Positions 1 to 5,970 of a stretch of DNA of 15,559 nt are shown in pieces. The notes beneath the pieces were generated by a model. That model was not told the DNA's origin. It was given only the letters and a program-made list of their open reading frames with translations, and made no database searches. Position 1 is the stretch's first letter; each line of letters opens with the position of its first letter. Made by a program: the position numbers and the translations under genes. Source of the DNA: an uncultured Bacilli bacterium (GTDB lineage: Bacteria; Bacillota_I; Bacilli_A; RF39; UBA660); the NCBI GenBank assembly GCA_947624635.1, contig CANQLF010000009.1, positions 1 through 15,559 of the forward strand, in the 5' to 3' direction.

Positions 1-2
1 TT

Positions 3-338
3 AGAGATGTTAATTCACTAAAATGGCTAGATGTTGCGCCGATATTTGATAATGGTCAATCTTTAAATATCATTGATTATAATGATGAAGAAATAATAAC
101 TCCCGGTGAAGGAAGATTATTTTATAATGTAGATTATTTTGATAATATAATTAAAATAGTTAAAAATATTAAAAGAATTGATATAACAAAATTAAATGGT
201 ATAGTAGAATGGTTTGATGATTTATTACATAAATATCAACATATAACAAATATGAGTGATAGAAGAATACAAAGGTTGTGTATTTTACTTAATAGACAAA
301 TTAATAAATTAAAGAAATTAATATCAGAAAATAATTAA
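3..338 (+). CDS. HipA-like kinase family protein, C-terminal part (5' truncated by window edge)
   Basis: An open frame enters from the left edge (first full codon at 3) and ends at TAA 336-338, leaving 111 residues. The start RDVNSLKWLDVAPIFDNGQSL resembles the C-terminal lobe of HipA-like serine/threonine kinase proteins common in Clostridia, where an 'APIFDxGxSL' segment carries the metal-binding Asp-Asn-Gly stretch. The remainder is helical and Lys/Ile-rich, ending in a basic tail. In that family such proteins phosphorylate a protein target or act as toxin-like kinases; the ATP-binding and catalytic core would lie outside the window, so activity cannot be judged. The gene converges on ppa and both share the terminator at 359-385. 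Assignment rests on one short motif, so it is moderate. Confidence 0.55.
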   Translation, partial: RDVNSLKWLDVAPIFDNGQSLNIIDYNDEEIITPGEGRLFYNVDYFDNIIKIVKNIKRIDITKLNGIVEWFDDLLHKYQHITNMSDRRIQRLCILLNRQINKLKKLISENN

Positions 339-358
339 CAAGTGAAGAAATCAATAAT

Positions 359-385
359 AAAAAGGACTCATAATGAATCCTTTTT
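359..385. terminator. Bidirectional intrinsic terminator between the HipA-like gene and ppa
   Basis: An AAAAAGGA arm (359-366) pairs with TCCTTTTT (378-385). Inside it TCA/TGA pairs add length around a small loop, with one C-A mismatch. The A-run on one side and T-run on the other allow it to work on both strands, which suits the convergent genes flanking it. Confidence 0.8.
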
Positions 386-386
386 A

Positions 387-887
387 TCATGCATTTTTGT
401 TTAAACTTTTTACATAAGCATCTCTATGTGCTTGTAGTAGTTCCAATGCTTCAGCTTTTGAATGATAGTTTTTTGCTACTACTGTTATTTTTTGTAATGT
501 TTTATATGTTTGGAAAAAATCCTTAATTATTTCTAATGTGCTTTCTGGTATATCAGTTATCTCTTGAATGTGATCAAACCTAGGATCTTTATTTACAACT
601 GCAATTACTTTTTGATCACCTTCACCATTATCTATAACATCTAAGTATCCTACAATTCTTGCATCTACTACACAACCTGGAAAAGTTTTTTCTGTTGCTA
701 AAATAAGTATATCAAGTGGATCTCCATCAGGGGATAATGTTTTATCTATATAACCATATTCTGCAGGATAACTCATTGTTGTATATAAAACTCTATCTAG
801 TTTAATCTTATCACTTTTTTTATCAATTTCATATTTGTTTTTTGTACCCATAGGTATTTCTATTATTGCTTCAACTACATTGTTCAT
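387..887 (-). CDS. ppa: Inorganic pyrophosphatase, family I (soluble)
   Basis: Hydrolyses pyrophosphate to two phosphates in the cytoplasm, pulling biosynthetic reactions such as aminoacylation and nucleic-acid synthesis forward. The 166-residue length is right for a bacterial family I enzyme. The PROSITE-type signature DGDPLDI is present, with the upstream active-site elements EIPMGTKNKYE (glutamate and lysine) and PAEYGYI; downstream Asp and Lys positions typical of the family are also visible (DPRF, KNYH). The ATG at 887 is preceded by an AGAAGGA site about six bases upstream. It ends with TGA followed directly by TAA, a tandem stop. It is divergent from the spoVT-like gene and convergent with the HipA-like gene. 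Product is confident. Confidence 0.95.
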   Translation of the reverse strand: MNNVVEAIIEIPMGTKNKYEIDKKSDKIKLDRVLYTTMSYPAEYGYIDKTLSPDGDPLDILILATEKTFPGCVVDARIVGYLDVIDNGEGDQKVIAVVNKDPRFDHIQEITDIPESTLEIIKDFFQTYKTLQKITVVAKNYHSKAEALELLQAHRDAYVKSLNKNA

Positions 888-970
888 ATATATCCTTCTT
901 TCTTGTTTTTAACATCTAATAAAATGATATCATGATTTGAAAAAAAATTATAGTGTTTCTTTAACTTTAT

Positions 971-979
971 TGGTATAAT
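971..979 (+). promoter_or_regulatory. Extended -10 promoter for the spoVT-like gene
   Basis: TGG followed by TATAAT (974-979) forms an extended -10 (TGn-TATAAT). No good -35 box sits 16-18 bases upstream, as is usual for this promoter type. The start would fall near 986, giving a leader of about 37 bases. The region also carries the upstream sequences of the divergent ppa gene, for which only a weak -10 (TATAAT on the minus strand, 947-952) is visible. Confidence 0.6.
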
Positions 980-1022
980 TTGTTATTTAATTCACAAAAT
1001 AATTTTAGAAAGAAGGTAATCT

Positions 1023-1556
1023 ATGAAAGCAACAGGTGTAGTTAGAAGAATTGATGAATTAGGGCGTATTGTTATACCAAAAGAAATAAGAAAAAATTTA
1101 AAAATAAGAGATGGTGAATCAATAGAAATATTTACTGATAATAATAACCAAATAATACTAAAAAAATACTCTTTATCTGAAGATTATGAAATGCTTATAC
1201 AAAACTATTTGGAATCTTTATATTCAATATTAAAGAAAAGTATTATTGTAACTGATAGAGATAAATTTATAACAGGGATAGGTGAATTTAAAAAAGATTT
1301 GGAAAAAAAGGAAATAAGTAATACTTTACTTAATATAATAGATAGAAGAGATAATGTTGTTGAATTAAATCCTAAAAACTTACAACTTACAAATTCATTT
1401 GAAACAGATGCATCATATATTATTAAACCTATTATATCTAGTGGAGAGTGCATTGGTCTTATAATTTTATTATCCAAAGGTGAAAATTTAAATTCAAGTG
1501 ATGAAAAAATAATAGGTGTTGCAGCAAATTTTTTAGGAAAATATATTGAAAATTAA
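1023..1556 (+). CDS. spoVT: AbrB/SpoVT-family transcriptional regulator
   Basis: A DNA-binding transition-state or sporulation regulator. Residues 1-50 (MKATGVVRRIDELGRIVIPKE onward) form a swapped-hairpin AbrB domain extremely close to that of Bacillus SpoVT and AbrB. Residues about 55-177 correspond in length and layout to the GAF-like domain that distinguishes SpoVT (178 aa in B. subtilis) from the short AbrB (about 95 aa). The visible 'FxTDASYIIKPIISSGECIGLIILLS' type pattern (split here by me) fits that domain. AGAAGG lies six bases before the ATG. By position it replaces abrB, which sits just upstream of metG in Bacillus. In spore formers SpoVT adjusts sigma-G gene expression in the forespore; whether this lineage sporulates is inference. 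Naming as SpoVT rests on two-domain architecture. Confidence 0.88.
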   Translation: MKATGVVRRIDELGRIVIPKEIRKNLKIRDGESIEIFTDNNNQIILKKYSLSEDYEMLIQNYLESLYSILKKSIIVTDRDKFITGIGEFKKDLEKKEISNTLLNIIDRRDNVVELNPKNLQLTNSFETDASYIIKPIISSGECIGLIILLSKGENLNSSDEKIIGVAANFLGKYIEN

Positions 1557-1573
1557 AATATTTATGTTATAAT
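1546..1573 (+). promoter_or_regulatory. Sigma-A promoter of the T-box/metG unit
   Basis: TTGAAA (1546-1551), a 16-base spacer and TATAAT (1568-1573) preceded by TGT (extended -10). The -35 box overlaps the last codons of the spoVT-like gene. Transcription would begin near 1580, just upstream of the T-box Stem I. Confidence 0.8.
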
Positions 1574-1579
1574 CTACTT

Positions 1580-1790
1580 ATATTTTTTATTTGCGTTGAA
1601 GGAAAGAGTATATATATTTTCTAGCCTAGAGAGTCTATGTTTGGTGAAAATAGATATAGAAGTTATATAGAAGATGGCTCTGGAGCAAATCGCATTTAAT
1701 GCGTTATAATTTTGAGTGTATAATTTAATTATAAATTAAGGTGGTACCGCGATTAATAGATTCGTCCTTATGGGTGAATCTGTTTTTATT
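1580..1790 (+). promoter_or_regulatory. T-box riboswitch, methionine-specific, leader of metG
   Basis: A tRNA-sensing transcription-attenuation leader. The invariant T-box AAGGTGGTACCGCG is at 1738-1751; its TGGT (1742-1745) would pair with the uncharged tRNA 3' end, and the T at 1745 fits an A discriminator. Stem I elements are visible: GAAAGAGTA (S-turn/AGTA), an AGAGAG bulge near 1628 and GGTG in the apical loop near 1642. The specifier lies before TGGAGC in the usual context and reads ATG at 1674-1676, specifying methionine and agreeing with the downstream metG. A CGCAT/ATGCG hairpin (1691-1703) forms the next stem. The terminator is annotated separately. Uncharged tRNA-Met is expected to favour the antiterminator and raise metG expression. 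Confidence 0.95.
1758..1790 (+). terminator. T-box conditional terminator
   Basis: AGATTCGTCC (1758-1767) pairs with GGGTGAATCT (1772-1781), 10 pairs including two G-T wobbles, around a TTAT loop, followed by GTTTTTATTTT. Its left arm overlaps the strand needed for the antiterminator with the T-box sequence, so the two are mutually exclusive. Confidence 0.92.
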
Positions 1791-1810
1791 TTATATAGGA
1801 GATGATAGTG

Positions 1811-3388
1811 ATGCATAAAAAGTTTTATATTTCAACTGCAATAGCTTATACTTCAGGAAAACCTCATATAGGTAATACTTATGAGATTGTTTTAGCTGAT
1901 GCGATTGCTAGACACAAAAGATTATTGGGTTATGATGTTTATTTTCAAACAGGTACTGATGAACATGGGATAAAAATTCAAGAAAAAGCTATAGAACAAG
2001 GTATTACTCCACAACAATTTGTAGATGATGTATCAGGAGAAATAAAAAGAATATGGGACTTAATGGGTACTAGTTATAATAAATTTGTTAGAACTACAGA
2101 TAAAGTGCATGAAGAAAAGGTACAAAAAATATTCAAAAAATTATATGATCAAGGAGATATATACAAAGGTAAATATGAAGGATGGTATTGTGTTCCTTGC
2201 GAATCGTTCTTTACTGAATCACAACTTGTAGATGGCAAATGTCCTGATTGTGGTAGAGAAGTTAAAAAGGAAAGTGAAGAATGTTATTTCTTTAAATTAA
2301 GTAATTACCAAGATAGATTAATAGAATATATTAATAGTCACCCAGATTTTATTGAACCTGAATCTAGAAAGAATGAAATGGTTAAAAACTTCTTAGAAGT
2401 AGGACTTCAAGATTTATGTGTATCAAGAACTTCATTTGATTGGGGTATTCCTGTTACATTTGATCCTGAACATGTAATTTACGTTTGGATTGATGCGTTA
2501 AGTAACTATATTACATTTTTAGGTTATGATGCTGATGGTAATCACTCAGAAGAATTTAAAAAATATTGGCCTGCTGATGTTCATTTAATTGGTAAAGATA
2601 TACTTAGATTTCATACGCTTTATTGGCCTATTATGTTAATGGCATTAGGTGTAGAACAACCTAAAAAAATTTTTGGTCACCCATGGCTTTTAATGGGTGA
2701 CGGGAAAATGAGTAAAAGTAAAGGTAATGTAATGTATGCAGATGACTTAGTAGAATTATTTGGATTAGACTCTATTAGATATTACTTGTTACACGAAATG
2801 CCTTTTGCGCAAGATGGTACTTTAACTTATGAATTATTAATAGAAAGAATTAATTCTGATTTAGCTAATATATTAGGTAATTTAGTTAATAGAACAATAT
2901 CTATGGTTAATAAATATTTTGATGGTTCAGTACCGAATAATAATGTGAAAGAAAGCATTGATGATGAATTAATTAATTTAGCATTAAAAACACCTAATTT
3001 AGTAGAAGAAAAGATGGACGGTTTAAAAGTTGCAGGTGCGATAGATGATATATTTGAACTTCTTAGAAGATGCAATAAATACATTGATGAAACAACACCA
3101 TGGGCTTTAGCTAAAGATGAAACTAAAAAAGATAGACTTGGTACAGTATTATATAACTTATTAGAAAGCATAAGAATTAGTGCAGTATTACTTAGTGCAT
3201 TCTTACCAACAACTGCACAAAAAATATTTGAACAATTAAATACAAATGAAACAAGTTATAATTCAATAAATAATTTTGATGGAATGAAGAAAACTACTAA
3301 AGTAGGCAATCCAGAACCATTATTTGTAAGAATAAATAAAGATGACAAATTAAAAGAAATAGATGAATATTTTAGTAAAAATAAGTAA
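1811..3388 (+). CDS. metG: Methionyl-tRNA synthetase
   Basis: Charges tRNA-Met and initiator tRNA with methionine using ATP. Class I signature HIGN (residues 19-22, a HIGH variant) and KMSKS (299-303) are present. A single four-cysteine zinc knuckle is visible at C127, C130, C144 and C147. At 525 residues it ends after the anticodon-binding helical domain and lacks the C-terminal tRNA-binding (Trbp111-like) domain found in the longer Bacillus enzyme. I chose ATG 1811 rather than ATG 1802: AGGAG (1797-1801) would touch ATG 1802, but is nine bases from ATG 1811, and the family begins close to 'KKFYIST'. A GTG at 1808 is a second possibility. Expression is controlled by the T-box leader. Confidence 0.96.
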   Translation: MHKKFYISTAIAYTSGKPHIGNTYEIVLADAIARHKRLLGYDVYFQTGTDEHGIKIQEKAIEQGITPQQFVDDVSGEIKRIWDLMGTSYNKFVRTTDKVHEEKVQKIFKKLYDQGDIYKGKYEGWYCVPCESFFTESQLVDGKCPDCGREVKKESEECYFFKLSNYQDRLIEYINSHPDFIEPESRKNEMVKNFLEVGLQDLCVSRTSFDWGIPVTFDPEHVIYVWIDALSNYITFLGYDADGNHSEEFKKYWPADVHLIGKDILRFHTLYWPIMLMALGVEQPKKIFGHPWLLMGDGKMSKSKGNVMYADDLVELFGLDSIRYYLLHEMPFAQDGTLTYELLIERINSDLANILGNLVNRTISMVNKYFDGSVPNNNVKESIDDELINLALKTPNLVEEKMDGLKVAGAIDDIFELLRRCNKYIDETTPWALAKDETKKDRLGTVLYNLLESIRISAVLLSAFLPTTAQKIFEQLNTNETSYNSINNFDGMKKTTKVGNPEPLFVRINKDDKLKEIDEYFSKNK

Positions 3389-3498
3389 TTTAGTGTAAAA
3401 TTATGGTGTAAATAAGATTTTTTCGACTTTTTTCTATGTATTATTACAGATATTTATGATATAGTCTTAACGTTGCGTAAAAAAGGAGAAAGAATATC

Positions 3499-3684
3499 AT
3501 GACGCCAAAACAAAAAAGCAGTAAGGTTAGTATTATGTGCTGTTTTGTAGTAGGAATTGTAGTTATGAGTATTATTTGTTTTAAACGTCCTAATATGCTA
3601 GATATAGGATACCTATTAGTAATCGCAGTGTATTTTGTAAGATATATTTATATAAATAAAAAAGAAGATATTAACAAAAATTAA
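3499..3684 (+). CDS. Small two-helix membrane protein of unknown function
   Basis: A 61-residue protein with a basic N-terminus (MTPKQKSSK), two hydrophobic segments (about residues 11-28 and 36-50) and a charged Lys/Glu/Asn tail. This suggests a two-pass inner-membrane peptide with both ends inside. AAAGGAGAAAG stands just upstream of the ATG, so translation is credible. The codon use matches the neighbours. I do not recognise the family. It lies 110 bases after metG with no clear terminator between them; a weak -10 (TATAGT near 3460) is the only promoter hint. Just downstream comes another small gene with a strong ribosome binding site, so the two may form a small transcript ending at the terminator at 4016. 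Confidence 0.65.
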   Translation: MTPKQKSSKVSIMCCFVVGIVVMSIICFKRPNMLDIGYLLVIAVYFVRYIYINKKEDINKN

Positions 3685-3709
3685 TGACTTTAAATTGGAG
3701 GTTGTTGAC

Positions 3710-3852
3710 ATGGAAAAAAGAGTATAACTAAATTTCCTAAGGGCTTTTTTCAAGCAAAACGTCCAACAATAAATGCCAGTGAAGCATTGAAAGATGTTGT
3801 TCCTCTTAAATGGAATGAAACATCAAAAAAATTAAAAGCCAATAGTAAATAA
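3710..3852 (+). pseudogene. Frameshifted small gene (about 47 residues), unknown function
   Basis: An excellent site, GGAGG (3697-3701), sits eight bases before ATG 3710, yet that frame stops after MEKRV. The -1 frame is open from before the A-run to TAA 3850-3852 and has no start of its own because a TGA (3706-3708) lies just upstream. Adding one A to the six-A run (3714-3719), or a -1 ribosomal shift there, gives a 47-residue basic protein beginning MEKKSITKFPKGFFQAKRP and continuing with EALKDVVPLKW. The run followed by G forms A-AAA-AAG, the best-known bacterial slippery sequence, but in the product frame rather than the initiating frame. I have a loose impression of similar 'KGFFxKxRPT...EALKDVxPxxW' peptides in gut Firmicutes but cannot verify this. 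It may be a real broken gene, a recoded gene or a base-calling error. Confidence 0.6.
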
Positions 3853-3903
3853 ACTATTAATAAGTCACAATATGCTATTAACACATAAGTGATTATGAAA
3901 AAA

Positions 3904-4009
3904 AGCTAGTGATTCCCGCTATAAGAGGAACTAAAAAAAGAAGCAATTCCGGCTTTGACAGGAACTTAAAAAAGCGGTGATTCCGACCATAACAGTGAAC
4001 TTAAAAAAG
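3904..4009 (+). repeat. Three imperfect 34-bp tandem repeats, each with a TTCC...GGAA core
   Basis: ATTCC recurs at 3912, 3946 and 3980, exactly 34 bases apart, each followed about 12-13 bases later by GGAAC or GTGAAC and then a run of A. The shared pattern is roughly AGYRRTGATTCCSRCY, then ATAACAGGAAC and TTAAAAAA. Within units one and two, TTCC and GGAA can pair across a roughly ten-base loop. In suitable frames the units read as related peptides (VIPAIRGTKK, AIPALTGT, VIPTITVN), but the 34-bp period is not a multiple of three and stops interrupt them. They may be a decayed coding repeat or a structured RNA or DNA element lying between the frameshifted small gene and a terminator. Confidence 0.75.
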
Positions 4010-4015
4010 AAAGAA

Positions 4016-4054
4016 CTGTAATGAAGTGAGGTAATTTCATTACAGCTCTTTTTT
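4016..4054. terminator. Strong intrinsic terminator, probably used from both sides
   Basis: CTGTAATGAA (4016-4025) pairs perfectly over ten bases with TTCATTACAG (4036-4045), loop of ten bases, followed by CTCTTTTTT. On the minus strand the stem is followed by TTCTTTCTTTTTT, so it can also end the convergent HD-domain gene. Confidence 0.9.
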
Positions 4055-4068
4055 AAATAATTTATTTA

Positions 4069-4884
4069 CTATAAAGATAATTTTAATGATTTGTTCTTTA
4101 TTAAATCAGTAAGCTTTTTAGAAATTGCTTCTATTATTTTTACTTGTTTACTATTTAACTTTTTGTTCTTTAACAAGTAATCAATTATGGTTGCCGTTTC
4201 TATTATATACTTTTCCTGAAATCTACGTGGTGCATTAACTAAATCTAGAATATTAGCTAATCTATCACAAAGTTTTAAATTTAAAACATCTTCTTTCATA
4301 TTAACCATTTTGTTGCACAAATAATTTGTTTTACCCATTTTCTTCATTAAAGTTTTATCATTGGTTACTCCTAAAACTAAATAAGCTACATAATTACCAA
4401 ATTGGTATTTAATATCTTCTAAAGTAATATCTGTATCTTCTAGGGTATCATGTAAGAAAGCTGCCATTTCTAATTGTTCAATTTTTGCTTCATCCTTAAA
4501 AAATGCTTTAACTAATTTATCTACTAAGATTGGATGTTCTATGTAAGGCTTCCCATCTTGACGTGCTTGGTTTTTATGTTTTTCCATAGCTAGAGCTTGT
4601 GCTTTTCTAATTAAATTTTCCTCATATAAAATATGATATGGTTTTCGTTCTTTTAATTGTTGTTCTATATTAAGATCAAAACTAAATATTTTATATATTT
4701 TGTAATTTGGATTACGAACACAATCAAACAAAACCTCTTTAATATCTTCTGTTCTTTTTACTAAGCGATAAAAACTACCTACATCATAATCGTCATCATC
4801 AATTACCCAAAGTAAATGTGAAAATTCCTCCTTACTATTATTGGCAAAATATTTTCTTACCTTTATTTCTTCTAAATCCATCAT
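4069..4884 (-). CDS. HD-domain protein related to RelA/SpoT (p)ppGpp hydrolases, no synthetase domain
   Basis: A 271-residue protein. Residues about 92-260 carry the RelA/SpoT-type HD hydrolase pattern: H103 with RQDGKPYIEHP (108-118), the HD doublet H145-D146 followed by LEDT (148-151), and KLCDRLANI (204-212). These are the Mn-binding and catalytic positions of enzymes that remove pyrophosphate from (p)ppGpp. No synthetase or TGS/ACT regulatory domain follows, so it resembles a stand-alone small alarmone hydrolase. The first 90 residues are acidic and unrecognised. The open frame extends 41 codons further upstream, but the start is set at 4884 because GGAGG (4895-4891) lies six bases before it and the extension would run into the divergent LysR gene. 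Substrate is inferred; other nucleotide phosphohydrolase activity is possible. Confidence 0.82.
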   Translation of the reverse strand: MMDLEEIKVRKYFANNSKEEFSHLLWVIDDDDYDVGSFYRLVKRTEDIKEVLFDCVRNPNYKIYKIFSFDLNIEQQLKERKPYHILYEENLIRKAQALAMEKHKNQARQDGKPYIEHPILVDKLVKAFFKDEAKIEQLEMAAFLHDTLEDTDITLEDIKYQFGNYVAYLVLGVTNDKTLMKKMGKTNYLCNKMVNMKEDVLNLKLCDRLANILDLVNAPRRFQEKYIIETATIIDYLLKNKKLNSKQVKIIEAISKKLTDLIKNKSLKLSL

Positions 4885-4947
4885 ACTGTACCTCCAAATA
4901 AAATTATACAATCCTTTTATCATAATTAATAATACAAAAAAATTATA

Positions 4948-4976
4948 TTGGCAATAACTTATACTTATGATATTAT
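4948..4976 (+). promoter_or_regulatory. Sigma-A promoter of the LysR-type gene
   Basis: TTGGCA (4948-4953), a 17-base spacer and TATTAT (4971-4976), with TGA just before the -10 giving an extended -10. The shared 115-base intergenic region also serves the divergent HD-domain gene. LysR regulators often bind such regions, so both genes may be under its control, but no clear T-N11-A operator is evident in this AT-rich stretch. Confidence 0.75.
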
Positions 4977-4999
4977 AAAAATGAAGGAGTGATAATAAA

Positions 5000-5878
5000 A
5001 TGCCCAATTTAGAATTATATCGAATCTTTTATTCAGTAGCTATTAATCAAAATATAACTAAAGCCAGTGAACAACTTCACATATCTCAACCAGCAGTAAC
5101 AACTCACATTAAAAATTTAGAAGAATATTTAGGCATTAGTCTTTTTATTAGAACTAGAAAAGGTGTTGTTTTAACTGATATTGGTCAAAAAATATTTATT
5201 GAAGTAAAAAAAGCTTTAAACATTTTTGAAAATGTAGAACAACAATTAAAAATCTATCAAGAAGATAATTACGGTGTTATTCGCTTAGGTATAAGTACAT
5301 CTTTAGTTAGATTTTATTTATTAGATTATCTCACTGATTTTCAAAAAAAATATCCTAATGTTAAAATTGAAATAAATACAGATCCAACAATAAAGAATAT
5401 TAAATTATTACAAAATGGAATGCTTGACCTAATTATTTGTAAATTGCCAGAGCAATTAGATAAAGATTTAGAATTTATTAAACTTGGTGAAACATCTTAT
5501 GAATTTGTTGTTAATGAAGAAATAGCTAAAAAAATAAAAGAACCTGTTAACGTAAATGAATTAATTAAATATCCATTATTACTTCAAAAATCTCCATCAA
5601 ATAGTTATTCAAGTGCACAAAAACTTTTTAAAAATAATAATATTAATTGGGAAAGTCAATTTAATATAGGTAGTTCTTCTTTGCTTATTGATTTTGCTAA
5701 AATTGGTTATGGTATTGGTTATACAACTAAATTATATGTAGAAAAAGAATTACAAAATGAAAGTTTATTACTTTTAAAAACTAATTTAAAAATGCCTAAA
5801 ATAGATTATGGTATCATCACTTTAAAGAATAATGTTTTAACAACTAGTTGTTATAATTTTATTGATATATTAAAATAG
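5000..5878 (+). CDS. LysR-family transcriptional regulator
   Basis: A 292-residue DNA-binding regulator of typical LysR length. Residues 2-61 form the winged helix-turn-helix: NLELYRIFYSVAINQNITKA, then SQPAVTTHIKNLEEYLG, then LFIRTRKGVVLTDIG. Residues about 90-290 form the effector-binding domain (GVIRLGISTSL through the C-terminus), usually a homotetrameric co-inducer sensor. GGAG lies upstream of the ATG within GAAGGAGTGATAATAAA. It is divergent from the HD-domain gene, the classic arrangement for a LysR regulator and its target, so control of alarmone turnover or a related stress response is a reasonable but untested inference. The effector cannot be read from sequence. No clear terminator separates it from the amidase operon, which has its own promoter. 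Confidence 0.92.
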   Translation: MPNLELYRIFYSVAINQNITKASEQLHISQPAVTTHIKNLEEYLGISLFIRTRKGVVLTDIGQKIFIEVKKALNIFENVEQQLKIYQEDNYGVIRLGISTSLVRFYLLDYLTDFQKKYPNVKIEINTDPTIKNIKLLQNGMLDLIICKLPEQLDKDLEFIKLGETSYEFVVNEEIAKKIKEPVNVNELIKYPLLLQKSPSNSYSSAQKLFKNNNINWESQFNIGSSSLLIDFAKIGYGIGYTTKLYVEKELQNESLLLLKTNLKMPKIDYGIITLKNNVLTTSCYNFIDILK

Positions 5879-5930
5879 AAAATCTTTAAAATTGTACTTT
5901 TAATTTAATATTTATAAATTATTTAAAAAG

Positions 5931-5939
5931 TGGTAGAAT
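5931..5939 (+). promoter_or_regulatory. Extended -10 promoter of the amidase-tatD operon
   Basis: TGG followed by TAGAAT (5934-5939) makes an extended -10; the -35 region (TTTATA around 5911) is poor. Transcription would start near 5946, which supports the ATG at 5971 over the in-frame TTG at 5944 as the translation start of the next gene. Confidence 0.6.
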
Positions 5940-5970
5940 AATATTGTTAAATAGTATTGGAGTAGATGTT

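Noticed and set aside
387..389. TGA as a Trp codon (Mycoplasma-type code)
   Set aside because: Trp is encoded by TGG throughout, conserved genes have no internal TGA, and ppa ends properly at this TGA.
924..933. ATGATATCAT palindrome between ppa and the spoVT-like gene as an operator
   Set aside because: Only ten AT-rich bases; such palindromes are expected by chance in this composition and nothing else supports a site.
1205..1477. Open frame of 90 codons on the minus strand inside the spoVT-like gene
   Set aside because: Antisense shadow of a clear gene; no ribosome site and no recognisable domain.
2827..3171. Open frame of 114 codons on the minus strand inside metG
   Set aside because: Shadow of the conserved synthetase; Ser/Leu-rich composition follows from the reversed codons.
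3904..4009. CRISPR array
   Set aside because: The repeats are directly adjacent with no unique spacers, only three units, and no cas genes nearby.
4885..5007. 41-residue N-terminal extension of the HD-domain protein
   Set aside because: It would overlap the LysR start and its promoter, while GGAGG sits exactly before the ATG at 4884.
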